A DNA stretch of 27,393 bases from Geosiphon pyriformis (taxonomy: Eukaryota; Glomeromycota; Glomeromycetes; Archaeosporales; Geosiphonaceae): positions 33,899 to 61,291 of the forward strand of contig JAAOMT010000224.1 of assembly GCA_016748015.1 (NCBI GenBank). The letters run 5' to 3'. The notes beneath the pieces were generated by a model. The model was not told the origin of the DNA, searched no databases, and worked only from the letters and a program-made list of their open reading frames with translations. The translations under genes were made by a program, and so were the position numbers. Position 1 is the stretch's first letter, and each line of letters starts with the position of its first letter. Shown piece by piece: positions 10,579 through 22,446 of this stretch.

Positions 10579-13500
10579 CTAAGCACCTATATGAACAGAG
10601 ACTATGTCACAAATACCTGAAAAAAACAAACAAGGTTTGCAAAACCCAAAACCAATATCGACAGCATCAGCAATACCCAACAATCTAACCATGCCAAGAA
10701 AAAACACTATAGAAAAACTGGAGACCAGAACAGAAATAGAACTATTACATGAGATCAGCCCATTCTTTTTCATGAAAGCCCAGTGTTTAGTGCAGACCAG
10801 CCAAATATTATCCCAAAAAGACACACAAAACCCACGTACAAAATCCACAATATTTAAAGCTGCAACCATAGAATCCATAAAAACCGACAATGACTCCTGA
10901 TACCAACCACTGAAAACAAAGCCCTTACACAGAGCTGTACTGACTGCAGCATCTGCAATACAAGTAGACAGCAACTAGAAGACACATGAAAAAGCCCAGA
11001 CCAAACCAGAACGAGCCTTCCAAGCCAACACATAAGCAACAAACAACTGAGCACGACCAGCAGCATCAAATAGACAAGAAAAAATATGGTCTGAGACCTC
11101 AATGTCACCACAAAACAAGCACACCACACTGGCATAACACCTATCATACAAATACTTCCATATAGCAACAAGAAGCCGATGATGAAGAGCATTTATAAAG
11201 TAAGTCTATAAGTTAGCAGTATGTCTACTAGTGAAACCTAAAGCCAAATGAGAATCCAGATGCCACACCAAAGAGAATTACAACCAATCAATATCAGCAT
11301 ACAAACTGACTGGAACAATCCATGAACCAGAACCAATCTCCCAGCACACACGATAGACTAACCAGAAAACATCATAAACAAAATGCTTAGAATTACCAGA
11401 AACTGCAGCACCACCAGCCTTTAAAAACCTCTCACTGACCAAATGGGACAGGCACTAGGCAGAAAGAGTAGCATCTTTAGCAAGCACATCAGCACGCTTA
11501 TTGTCCAAAATGCCTGAATGATTTTTAATCTTAATCCAATTCACATCTAAATTTTTCTGATGAATAACATTGGTGATGTGATAATGCTCAATTCAGCAAC
11601 AATTTCTGAAGTCCAGACCAACCAACAAAGACTCCGACCTATACACATCTAAAGCTGCCTGGCTGTCTGAGAACAGGTCAACTAAGCAAAAAGGAGGAAT
11701 ACACTTCAGAGCCAGAGCAATAGCCTGTAATTCCATTAAAGTAGAAAAGACCAAACTAGACACATTCACACCCAAACCTGAATTAATGTTTTCAAAAAAA
11801 ACAGCAGCACCAGCCTTCATGTCAACAGTATCCAAATTACACAGAGACCCATTTGTATACACAGAAAGACAGTCAGTACCAGCATTCAACAGATCATTAT
11901 AAACAACACCAAAACCAAAAGATTAACGAACATCAGGAGGGTCAAAAAATTCCATATGCAAAGAGCAAATGGAAGAAAAAATAACATCATCAAGAAAACA
12001 AACAGACAAGTCAAACCAGAAGGGAACTAGGCCACGGGAGTCCAGTCTCTTCCAATACTTAAAGGTTTTCCAGGCAAAAACAACACCATTCCAGTCATAG
12101 AGCTATTCTACAAAGACGATATCATAACACTTGAGGGAAGACACACATTTAAAAAAAACCTTCTCACCAAGAACACAGAACATTGGGATACTACCTTGAA
12201 GATGAAAAGCATCAGCCAGAGAGCCATCCAAAAATAAATTACACCCAGAAAAAATACGAACCGCACCTGCCAAAAAGTTATTTGAAGGGCTAATACTAGC
12301 ATAAACTGGAAACAACAAAGAGTGACAAGGACGCCAGCTAAGGACCTGTAGGTCATGAGAAAACAGATGGCCCAAAACACCAGCAGAATTTGCAAAAGCA
12401 ACAACAGATGCCAATTTGCTCTCAGCCTGAACCTGTTCAAAAGTCTTTAAATTGTACAGAGAAGGATAATGAAGTGCATCATTGGGAAAGTCGAGCAGAA
12501 GCCCAGATTTAGATTTCAAACCTTTGCGGATCAAAGCATCTCATTTATTACACACACTGACTGGAACAAAACTGAATTGAGTCCTATAGCCAACGATAGG
12601 AAAGAGAACTGAAGATACTAAATAAGCAAACTGCTTATCTAAAATTGTCTTTTTCAAAACAAGATTAACAAAAAACCAAATGTCCGAATGTGCCTTAGCC
12701 AAGCTGGGCCTCAAAAGATCTTCAGAAGACAAAAATATGCCCAGATAATGATGAGGTTCCTCCTTTTTGGCAATGGAGATAGGCAAGCCACTGACAGTCA
12801 AAACTGGATTAACAACCCAACAGTTAATGGGAATAGCCACAGTTTTGTTATTGTTAATTGAAATGTTATTAAACCTAAAAAATTCACTAGCAATGTCAAA
12901 AATATATTGAGTAGCAGCCTGGCTGCTACCAACCCAAATCATATCATCAACAAAAGCACCAGCAGCCAGAAACGAAGTTAGCCCACTCTGAGATTCCACA
13001 TGGCCAGTTTTGGAGACAAAATAAGAAATCAAACAGTAATCACATACACTTTCCTGCCTTCTGACCTCACACAAGAGCGAATCATAAAATATGTGCCAAA
13101 AAAGTGGCAAAAAAACCTCCCTTTGATCCAAACCATTGTGAACATGGTAACTGTTAGTCAACCCAAAATCTGTTATCACTCTGTTAACACGACCATTGTG
13201 GATGAAACCAAAGAACCTAATGAACTTATTACACATTTTAATCCTGACCAAGCTCCTCCTAAGATGCTCCCAACCAACAGAGTCATAAGCTTTCCACATG
13301 TCCTGCAACACCAGCCACAGCTCTCAGTTTTTCTTCAGGACATCTTCGACCACAGAACTGATGGCAAAAATAAGCAACTGAGTAGTTGTTCCCTTCAAGA
13401 CAGAGAAATTGTCCCTATGGAGTACATCAAAAGAGCTACAAACCAAAGAGATCTGGTCTGAAAGAATCTTAGAAAGAATCTTGTGAGCAGTTTCAATTAA

Positions 13501-15258
13501 AGCAATAGGTTGAGTATTCGTGAGAATGCCCTTCCACTTATAGGGTTTAGGAATCATTAAAACACAAGCTTCTCTCTAAGGTCCAGGTACTGACTCACAA
13601 ATCAAGCAAAAATTTAAGAACACTAAAAGCATATGCAAAACTGACTTGTCACAATGCTTCCAAAGTTCATTAGTAATACCAGAAAGACCAGCCACTTTCC
13701 CATCAGGCAAATTTGAAACAACACCAAACATTTCCTTAAAACTGATTAAACACATTACATTGGAAAAAGTGCCATCGAAAACGTACTCCAAAGGCTGAAA
13801 TTGGCACACCCAAATGTCAGAAATATTAGAAACAACCACATGCTTCTGAGTCCAACCTTCCATAATCACATCTACCTTAAACTTAACTAACTTAGGCTCC
13901 AAGACCAGCTCCTCCCCCACAATTAGATGATCCAACACCACTTTGCAAAAGAGACACTCCAAAACATTCCTGATAGTATGACCCTTGTTCATCTCAAAAC
14001 TCTTTATTCTCCTTTCGACAGCTTGCCTTATATGAGATTCTTTAGTGCGTTTAGATTCTATCAACTTAGAAGAGCGGTAAAACTTCCTTGCCTTAGACAG
14101 CTCAAAACAAATTGCATCAAAACCAAAGTCAGAAAGAAAAAAAGACTTTACTAACAAAGCACCCATTGAATCAAGCCTGTCCCAAGTATCCAGCAATGAA
14201 GCAAAATTCCCACCAGAAACCAAATGAGAAGATTTTACCAGATTAGACACAAGTAGCTCAAGTTTATGAAACCTGGAAGACACCTTATTAAAAACACTAT
14301 CAAAACCCTTAAACCACTTCTTTCTAAACATTCCCTCTGCTGAGAAAACAATAGTCTTACAAACAGTGTCCCACATTGCATCCAAATCCAAAAACTGTTT
14401 AGTTGTGACAAACTTATCCAAGAACATAGAAGCATTGTCAGCCGTAGTGACCCTGAAATTGGACCACTTAATCTCATTGGCACTTTTGACATCATACTTT
14501 TAACAATTCTTATTTGTTTGCTTGCATAATAAATTCAACTGAACATCAAGGAGACCACCCAAGCCCACAGAAACAGAAACGGCCTTGTGATCAGTGTCAA
14601 AAAATTCCTCAACACCAACCACACCATGATCCACCAAAGCACCAACCAAATCAGAAGAGACGAAAACATAATCAATTGTTTTAGCAATATCATGAGAGTT
14701 GCACCAGGTTGGTGTTTTCACAAAAGGGCTTCCATTTAAAGAGTTAACCAAACCCAAATCAAAACATCTTTTGAAGCTGGCACACTTATGAGAGCCATTT
14801 TTGTTGAAATCGCCACCAAGGATGACAAAAAAAGATTTATTCACAGTTATTGCAATCAAAAAATTGACCTTATCAGCTTGGGAGAACTGAGCAGTCGAGG
14901 AGGCACCAGCATAAAGCCCCAGAACAGAAACTGAAAGTTTGTTTTTAAAGAGTAATCTAATACAAAAGAGGTGACCTGGAACCTCAGAAATCTTACTGAT
15001 ATGCTTAGCTAAAAAATTGTCTATAATGACCACAACACCAGCACCAACGTAGCCAGAGTTCAATCCAGAAAAGAAAACATGAACACCATCAAATTTGCTA
15101 GCCAGCCAAGGACAGACCTTATCTTTTAACTTTGTTTCCATGAAAATGGAAACCAAATTGCCAGAATTCTTGTGCCAACATATAATGTCTTCCTGTTTCA
15201 CCAAATTGTTCATACCCTTCACATTACACATGAAGATCCTCCAAACTAAACTGGTCAT
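10579..15258 (-). pseudogene. LINE copy 1 ORF2: endonuclease-reverse transcriptase-RNase H, with 11 internal stops
   Basis: One minus-strand frame runs about 1,559 codons from an ATG at 15258-15256. Domains in order. (1) Exo/endo/phosphatase endonuclease with METKL, GGDFN, TIDYVFVSSDL and DTDHKAV. (2) Reverse transcriptase with MIPKPYKWKG, motif A LVLQDMWKAYDSVGWEH, motif B HNGLDQREVF (a Gly-to-Arg change is likely) and motif C FVDD at about 12943-12954. (3) RNase H with VYTNGSL, ELQAIALAL and LFSDSQAALD; the usual first Asp (TDG) is Asn at 11851-11853. (4) C-terminal CLFCGDIEVSDHIF, a CCHC-like motif near 11120. It ends VSVHIGA. Internal stops: 14500 TAA, 13576 TAG, 13324 TGA, 12541 TGA, 12103 TAG, 11923 TAA, 11593 TGA, 11455 TAG, 11278 TAA, 11206 TAG, 10975 TAG (lowest coordinate of each codon). 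I saw no frameshift. The normal product nicks target DNA and copies the element RNA by target-primed reverse transcription. Confidence 0.85.
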
Positions 15259-15260
15259 TA
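15256..15260 (-). promoter_or_regulatory. TAATG stop-start overlap between ORF1 and ORF2
   Basis: On the minus strand the ORF1 stop TAA (15260-15258) shares its last A with an ATG (15258-15256) in the ORF2 frame, 13 codons upstream of the endonuclease motif CNVKGMNN. UAAUG termination-reinitiation is known for the silkworm SART1 LINE, so ORF2 was probably translated by this route. Copy 2 has a matching TAA-then-GT layout near 19970, apparently decayed. Confidence 0.6.
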
Positions 15261-17093
15261 GGACAAATGAGGTAGAGACAAACCTAAACCAGAACACAAA
15301 AGATCCAATCTTGCCAGAATCAAACTGAATGAAGCTTTCAGACTAGACATTTTGGATTCCAAACCACCCAATTTGGAGGTAAGAACCTTTGAACCACTTG
15401 AATTAAGAACAGCAGCAAAATCATTATCACCAGAAAGAAAGGGAGCAAACGAGGCCAACACATCATTCAGAGCCATATCTGAGTCCACAACTGGAGCCAA
15501 ATGCACAAAAACAGCCAAAGAGGGAGCACAAGAAGAAAACACTAATGGCACCAACTCAAAAGAACTCAATTTTCTGAGAATAACAGACACCTGATCAGAG
15601 AGAATTTCCATAAATTATTTCAACACTGTCAAATGATTACCTAAGCCATTGACTTGATGATGAGAAGAACCAAATGATGAAGATGCATCATCAGAAAGCA
15701 ACCCAGAGCCAGAAGGGGAGACAAAGAACACTACTTGAGCCCATAATTTACCACCAAAGGCAGTTGGACAAGAAATAGGAACATTTTTTCTGGTGTACAA
15801 TTTGGTTAGCTGAAGGCGGAATGCACCAAAAGAAGGTCTTTTCGTCAAATTGGAAGACACAGAAGGTGATACATCAGAGGCATTGCGCTTGAGAGCCAAA
15901 TGTCTAAAATGCCCACATCTATCACACCAAACCAGCTCCAATCTAGCCCACAACAATCGAACACCACCAAAAATTGGCTCAGTATGAAAAGCAGACTCCA
16001 ACATTTCATCAGATTCAAAGCACACCACAGCACAGTAGAACCAATTACCAGTCTCCAATAATCTATTAATGACACAAGTTTTCCCTCTAGCCCCATCCAA
16101 AAGCATACCAAGATCATGTGCAGTAGTGCCCACAGACAAAATAAACAACAGCACTCTAAACCAATCCTTAGAAGCCCATGTATCATGATCTTCCACAGCC
16201 ATAGCCACATGAACCAAATCTTTCCCAATTAGAAATGACCATCTTGAAGCCAATTGCACAGCCTGGTCTGAATTGGCGAATTCCACCACAGTCTTTTGCC
16301 ACATATCAACCAACTGAATTTTGATTGACTTAATTATTCCAAACTCAGAGACTGCAGTAATAATCATGTCTTTAGGCATATCTATGGGAATTTCTTTGAT
16401 CACCACAGCCTAATCTGAATGAAGCTCTTGTTTCCTCACATTGTTGTTTACAATGATCCCTTCTTTTTCGGCCAATGATGCAGCTTTCCTCAGAAGTAAA
16501 TGTTGATCAGATGATTTCTTCAAATTTTGAGGAGGTAGTGGCCCCCCAAAACCATTGATTTTTGAAAAATATTTTCTGATTAATTGAGTTTTCGCCGTTG
16601 CCAATTTGTCTTCAACAGTTGAAAGATTGATATCCAAGGCAAAAGATTTTTTAACAGGCATTTTCACTTGAGTTTTGATGATAATAGGATTGACCCATTT
16701 GCTATCAGAAAAGATTTTCTTTATTGGAAGTGGAAGAGGTTTTACCTCTTTATCCATGGCAAAGTTGGGGGAACTGAGGGGGGAGCCAAAATCCATGCCA
16801 ATACTTAATCTATTTGCCCTTGGAGTATTAACAGCTGAACTCAAAAGAGAGCCATTACCACCACTAGATATATCAACGTCATTTTCATCACCAGATAAGC
16901 TTTCTACATCAGAAAAAGCACTATTACCAGAACCAGACTTCAGAGAGATGTCCCACTCATCGCCAGAATGTTTGACATTCCCAAGAATGACTTTCTTTTT
17001 TTGAGTAAAGAAACCACCAGCAGGACCATGAAAAGCATCTTTAGGCGCCTTTTTCTTTGACATACTGCCATTAGAAGCAGTCTCCGAATCCAT
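15258..17093 (-). pseudogene. LINE copy 1 ORF1: Gag-like RNA-binding protein, two internal stops
   Basis: One frame of about 611 codons starts at ATG 17093 (MDSETASNGSMSKKKAPKD). The first 230 residues are Ser-, Lys- and Gly-rich with a conserved KKSFALDINLSTVE block. Next comes an RRM-like segment (VVIKEIPIDMPKDMIITAVS then FGIIKSIKIQL and KTVVEFAN). After it is a zinc knuckle: CDRCGHFRHLALK at about 15888-15927, in which the fourth ligand is Arg (CGC at 15885-15887) in place of Cys. The tail (MEILSDQVS onward) may form an amphipathic helix. Stops interrupt at 16410-16412 (TAG) and 15615-15617 (TAA). Copy 2 has CAG at the first site, so a C-to-T change explains it. The intact protein would coat the element RNA. 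Confidence 0.8.
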
Positions 17094-17210
17094 AACAAAA
17101 GAATTATTAGTTAAAGAAATGTTGATATAATACTAACAAGAAAAAAACAAAAACTTCTTTTTCAGAAAATAACTTGTTGGGGTTTTTGGAGGTAAGAGAG
17201 AAAGAAGTTT
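17094..17210 (-). other. 5' UTR of LINE copy 1
   Basis: This stretch aligns with 23220-23339 (copy 3) and, inverted, with 17980-18126 (copy 2): TTTCTCTCTTACCTCCAAAA, then A/T-rich sequence, then TAACTAATAA before ORF1. In this LINE class the UTR usually holds the internal promoter; no individual element could be recognised. Confidence 0.65.
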
Positions 17211-17221
17211 CCTAGTTTAAA

Positions 17222-17310
17222 ACAGTTTTTTATTTTGTTACTAGTTATTTTGCTGTTATTACTAGTTATTTTGTTGCTGTAATTTGTTTTATTGCTAATT
17301 ATTATTATTT
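17222..17310. repeat. 36-bp minisatellite fragment, 5' side of LINE copy 1
   Basis: Repeats of TTATTTTGTTACTAG and TTATTTTGCTGTTATTACTA lie just beyond the 5' end of copy 1, in the same orientation as the array at 9926-10447. This indicates that copy 1 inserted inside the array. Confidence 0.6.
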
Positions 17311-17979
17311 TTGATTTTCTGTTAAATTAGCTTTTTATTAATTGGTTTTATATTCAAGTCATTAAAAAAATTTTTTTCTTGTATAATTAATTGTTTAAAA
17401 AAAATTCAAAAAGAAAATAATTTATGTAAAGTTTTTTGTTTAAATATTTTTTAATAAAATAAAAAACCAATAACTACAAAAACTTTTGTGTTTATTATAT
17501 TTAAACATAAAAATAAATTAATAATTGTTTAAATAATTCAATTAATATAAAAATAATATTTTTCACATATTACTTAATATAAACTATACAACTAATTATT
17601 AGTTTTTTTATTTCCTATTTATTTTAAAAGTTTTTGTTAAAATATATTATTTGCTTATTTAATTAATTTTTAAAATTAAGAATATTTTGGATATCTATTT
17701 ATAATATAAGTAGTTGGCTATATTTCTATTAATTTTTTGATTATTTTAGCTTTAAATTCTTTTTTATTATTAATTTAAAAGATAGTTAGAAATTTAAATA
17801 TAATAAAAAGTTGAAAAAAAAGCTTGCTACTTTTTTTGCTTCTTAAAAAAAAAAGAATTGTAATCCAAAAAAATTGTAAAATAATTCCAAACATAATAAA
17901 TATATTTGTAAGAATTATTTGGTTAATTGTATATATTAACCAAATTTACTTATAAATAATACATAAAATCTTTTAAAAA
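17311..17979. other. AT-rich interval without a recognisable gene
   Basis: No open frame or motif could be supported. It is homopolymer-rich sequence between the minisatellite fragment and LINE copy 2. Confidence 0.55.
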
Positions 17980-18126
17980 AAAATTCTTTCTCTTTTATTT
18001 CCAATAAATTCTTAAAAAGCACATTTTTTAAAAAGAAGTTTTCTGTTTTTTTTGTTAATTTATATCAATATTTCTTTACCTAATAACTCATTTTTTGTAA
18101 ATTTAGAGACTACTACAAGTAGCATC

Positions 18127-19972
18127 ATGTCTAAAAAAAAGACACCCAAAAGTGTTTTTTATGGTTCTGCTGGTGGTTTTTTTTTAGAAAAAAAAAGTTA
18201 TTTTTGGAAATATCAAACACTTTAGTAATAAGAAGTTTATCTCTTTGAGTAAATTTGGGTCTGATAATAGCATATATTCTGATGTAGATAGTCTGTCTGG
18301 TAATGATAAAGATACTTGCATATTTGTTGTATATAGTGAGTTTTTTTTGGACTCAGCTGTTATCACTTCTAAGGCAAAACATGTCAACACTAGTGTTGTT
18401 TTTGCTTTCTGCTCAGTTTTTCCAATTTTAATATGGATGATGATGAAGTTGTTTTCTCTCTTTATTTGTCTATCTCTTTAAACAAAAAATAAATTGATCC
18501 AAAAATAATCAAAACTTCAGTGGAAGTGTTAGTTAAGAAATCATTTGCTTTGGATATTAATCTTTTAGTAATAGAGAGCAAATTTGCCACAGCTAAAATC
18601 CAAGTTATCAGAAAATTGTTTTTATTAATCAATGGTTTTGGGGAAGTTGCTACTCCCTCAAAATTTAAAAAGATCATTCAATCTACCTTTACTTTAGAGA
18701 AAAACATGGAAATAGCTGTTTTATTGGCTAGAAAAAAGGAGATTGACATAAACAGTAATTTTAAGAGACAAGGAATAAGGTCAAATCAGACTGTAATAAT
18801 CAAAAAAATTTCTATGAACATGTTTAAAGATATGATTATTGCCACAATATTTGAATTTGGGAAGATTAAGTCAATTAAAATTCAATTAATTGGAATATGA
18901 CAGAAGGTTGTAGTAGAATTTGTCAAATCAGATCAAGCTGATCAATTGGTCTTAAGATAATTATTTCTAATTGAAAAAGATTCTGTGTATATAGCCAAAA
19001 CTGTAAGAATTATGAAATTTGGACATCTAGGAATCAATTTAGAGTACTTTTGTTTACCTTGCCAATGAGAATAACAGCACATAATTTTAGAACATTTTTA
19101 AAAAAAGCTGGTGAGAAAACTTGCATTATAATAAATCTATAGAAACTGGTAGTAGAATTTGCTGTGTTGTGGTTGGCTTTAACTTTAAAAAGAATTTGAA
19201 ATCTGTTTTTCACATGAAACCAATTTTTAGTGGAATAAAACTCTTCTGAGCTAAGATAGATTTAGTTTATTATAAAAAGTGTGAGCATTTTGAACATTCA
19301 GTTCTTAAATATAATGCATCAAATGTATCTATGCTGCTATTATTAAAGAAGTCTTATAAAAAAGTTGTTTCTGAGAAAGATTGCTTTCAGCTCATCAAGT
19401 TGTATAAGAAGAAGTGTGTTCTGATCTTTTGCTCTGCTGTTTTTGGTGGCAAATTTTGGGCCCAAATAGTCTCACTTGCTGATTTTTCTGGTAGTACTCA
19501 CTTTAATTCTGGTCCTGGTTTCTTTCTTTCTAGTGTTTCAGGTTTGGATGGTACTTTTTTTTTATCTCTGTTGATAACTCACTCTTGAATACTCATTTGG
19601 CCTTCTTGGAACACTTTTTGAAACTTTTAACAGATCAGGTTTCTGGTATTGTGTACAAGCTTTACAATTTGGAATTGGTGTCTCTGGCTTCCATCTTTTT
19701 CTCCCATGTCTTGATTACTCCAATGGCTGCCGATTTGGATTTGGATTCAACTATAATTTTAGATAGTTCTATGCTGGTGCCTTTGCCTCTTTTTTTTATT
19801 GTCTTTGATGTCTCAGTTCTGGATCCAAGTAGTTTGAAAGTGCTGACTACTAAGGTGGACTGTTTAGAGTTTAAGTTGGTGGCTTTTAAAGTTTTTATTG
19901 GTTCAGTTTTAATGAAGTTAAATTAGTTGTATACTGGATCTGGTTTTCAGGTGTCTTCTTTTTTTCAATAAG
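18127..19972 (+). pseudogene. LINE copy 2 ORF1 relic
   Basis: It starts at ATG 18127 (MSKKKTPKSVFYGSAGGFF), followed after a frameshift by SDVDSLSGNDKD, KKSFALDINLLVIESK, the RRM-like block QTVIIKKISMNMFKDMIIAT, then FGKIKSIKIQL. The zinc knuckle has decayed to YKKCEHFEHSVLKY (19270-19312): the first and fourth Cys are Tyr (TAT), as expected from G-to-A changes of TGT. The C-terminal part LLTDQVSGIVYKLYNLELV (19628 onward) aligns with MEILSDQVSVILRKLSSFEL of copy 1. Frames change several times and the product is lost. Confidence 0.8.
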
Positions 19973-19984
19973 TAGTTTGGTTTG

Positions 19985-22446
19985 AAAAATTGCTACATAC
20001 AATATTTATGGTATCAATGTGTCAGCTAAGCAAGAAGATATTGTGCATTAGCACATAGACTTTGGTAATATGATTTCAATAATTATAAAAACAAAATTGA
20101 GATCTAGTATTAGGCCATGAATTATAAACAAGTTTGATAATATACAAGTATTTACATTTGGTTTGGATAAGAATTTTCTTGGTATTAAAGTAGCAATTAT
20201 TATGAACAATTTTCTGGCTCAACATGTTTCTAAGATTGAAAAAATGTCTAACCATGTCATTTCAGTTTAGTTTTTTTTTAAAAACAAGCTTTTAGTTATA
20301 ATTTTGGGCTTGTATGCTGGTGCTTTTACTGGAACTAGGTTTGGTCAGGCAGTTAAGATTAATTTTTTTTATTGCAAGAATAGTTAACACCAGCATTTTT
20401 ATAGTCTTGAATGGGAATTTTAATGAGAATGATTTTAAAAAGAGTGTGAGCTTTTGTTTTTGTTTAGATCTGAGTTTGATTAATTTGCTTAAAAACCATT
20501 ATTTGGCCAAGACTTTTATATAGAGCAATTTAAAGAGAGTCAAAAAGATTATTGATTACATTTTTGTTAATAAGTATCTATTGTCAACAATTGTTAGTCA
20601 TAAAGTTGTTTCTGCTTCTGATTTTTTCGATACTGATTACAAGACTGTTATGGTGTCAGTTGGTCTGAATGGACTTTTAAATTTTCATTTAAATAGTTTG
20701 TGTAAACAAGCTAATAGAGATTGTTAGAAGTTTAAAATTGCTAGTATGAATACTTCCAAATAGACTCATTTCAAAAAGTGTGTTTCTGTTAAGTTTTTTT
20801 CTGTAATTAGTGAGTTTTTATTTGCAAATGCTAGTAAAGATCTTAATACTATGTGGAATTTGCTAAAGAAAGTGATGGTGAATTCAGCTAATAATGTTTT
20901 TTCTAAACATTGGTTTTACAATATTAAATGTTCTGTTAACAAACAATTTTCTAAGTTTTTCAAGCTAGAACTGCTAGTTGTCAAAGTGGTTAAGTTTCTT
21001 CAATCTGGTAATTTTTTTAGAATTGACTCACTTCTTGGTACTTGGTTAATTGCTAATAATGTTAAGACTCTTGAAATTCAAAACATATTAAATAATAACA
21101 CTAGCAGCATGGACATTTTTAGTTGCTTGTTTAAGATCAGAAAAAGTTATTATTGTTCCAAGATACATGAATTTAAGACTGCTAAGTCTGTTGCTATTAG
21201 ATGTATTATTGATAAGAGAATAGAAAATTTTTGCTCAGACAAAAGCTGTATAATCAAGAGTATATTGGATAAGTCATTTTGTAAAGTTGTTTTTGACTAT
21301 TTAATTGTTGATAATGAGCTGGTTTTGAATTCTGATAATATTAAATCTAAGATTAATGTTATAATGAAAAGATAGATCAGAAAAAATTTAGTTTTTAGAT
21401 CTTTGCTTGATCTTTGGGCCTGTTAGTATGCTCTTTTGCAGCATGTAAATAACAATACTTTCTTTGGTATTATGAACATTATCAGTTTTAGTGAGTTAGT
21501 TTAAGTTGTCAAACATTTGTCTAATAAGAAAACTACTAGTTTTAGTAGAATTCCTAATAAATTGTGAAAAAATTGTGATGACAACATTCTCAGAAGTTTT
21601 TTGGACTTTTTAAATTTGTGCTTGAAGTTGGATGCTGTTCCAATTTTATGGAAAAAAGCATAAGTTTCAATAATACTCAAACCTTATAAATAGAATGACA
21701 TTTTGACAAATATTTGTCCTATTGCTCTGGTTGAAACTATTCATAAAATTCTTTTTAAAATTCTTTCAGATCAGATCTTTTTTATCTGCAGTAAATTTGG
21801 TGTTTTCTGTGAAGATAACTTCTTTGTTTTAAAGGATACTTTGATGCAGTCTCCTATTTTTGCAGTTGGTTTGGTGATTAAAGATGTTTTGGAAAAAGGC
21901 AGAAAAGTTTGGTTGATGTTGCAGAATATGCACAAAATATATAATTTGGTTGGTTGGTATTATTTGAGAGCTAGTTTGCAGTATATTAAAATATGTGAGA
22001 GATTCATTAAGTTTTTTGGTGGAATTCATAAGGATAGGTTGAACAGAGTTATGACAGATTTTGGTTTTTTAGATAAATATTGGGTGCTCAATGGTCTTGA
22101 TTAAGATGAAGTGTTTTCTTCTCTTCTTTAACAAATTTTTTATGACCATCTTTTATGCAAAGTCAAAAGACAGATGTGTATGTAATTACTGGATTGATAC
22201 CAAGTTTGTGGCCAAGACAGAAAAAATTGATAATATGGATAGAGTGACTTCTTTTTTCATGACTGGGGCTTTTGTGGATGATACTATTTGGATTGGAAAT
22301 AGCCAAACTGCTACACAATTTATATTAGACATTGCTAATAAATTTTTCTCAATTAATAACATTTTAATCAATAACAACAAAATGATTGCCATTCTTATCA
22401 ATAGAAGAGTTAAGAATACTGCTCTTAGGATTAGTGGGTCTCCTAC
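19985..22446 (+). pseudogene. LINE copy 2 ORF2 relic: endonuclease and partial reverse transcriptase
   Basis: The endonuclease is recognisable: KIATYNIYG (19985), IIKTKLRS (the conserved Glu is replaced), LNGNFNEND in place of GGDFN, KKIIDYIFVN and FDTDYKTVMVSVG (DH is DY). The RT follows: LWKKA, ILKPYK*NDILTNICPIALV, motif A LQNMHKIYNLVGW (the first Asp is Asn), and GAFVDDTIWIG with an intact motif C at about 22273. Stops fall repeatedly where copy 1 or the protein pattern has Trp: MKR*IRK, NKL*KNC, KPYK*ND, SSLL*QIF. The sequence ends at ISGSPT, where copy 1 continues SIAKKEE. RNase H is absent. Confidence 0.8.

Larger units (their letters stand above)
10448..17210 (-). mobile_element. LINE-like non-LTR retrotransposon, copy 1, near full length
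   Basis: On the minus strand the order is: 5' UTR (17210-17094), ORF1 (Gag-like), ORF2 (endonuclease, reverse transcriptase, RNase H, C-terminal CCHC-like motif), short 3' UTR (10578-10459), then AATAAA and an A-tract at 10458-10448. This architecture fits the fungal Tad-like / I-like group. The 5' boundary rests on alignment with copies 2 and 3, which share the CTTCTTTCTCTCTTACCTCC type start; homology fades at 17210. A possible 11-bp target duplication (TTATTTTGTTA at 10437-10447 and 17230-17240) is ambiguous because that word recurs in the array. Both frames are riddled with stops, so the copy is dead. Confidence 0.85.
17980..22446 (+). mobile_element. LINE copy 2, 3'-truncated, heavily decayed
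   Basis: Same family as copy 1, on the plus strand. The 5' UTR (17980-18126) begins AAATTCTTTCTCTTTTATTTC. ORF1 and ORF2 follow with many more stops and frameshifts than copy 1 and a stronger AT shift. Homology stops inside the reverse transcriptase, just after motif C, at ISGSPT (about 22444). There it meets inverted copy 3. It is a LINE remnant with its 5' end but no 3' end, which target-primed reverse transcription alone does not produce. Confidence 0.85.

Noticed and set aside
10604-16228. Several frames of 75-153 codons antisense to or overlapping the LINE ORFs
   Set aside because: They lie opposite or out of frame with recognised domains of ORF1 and ORF2 and carry no motif of their own.
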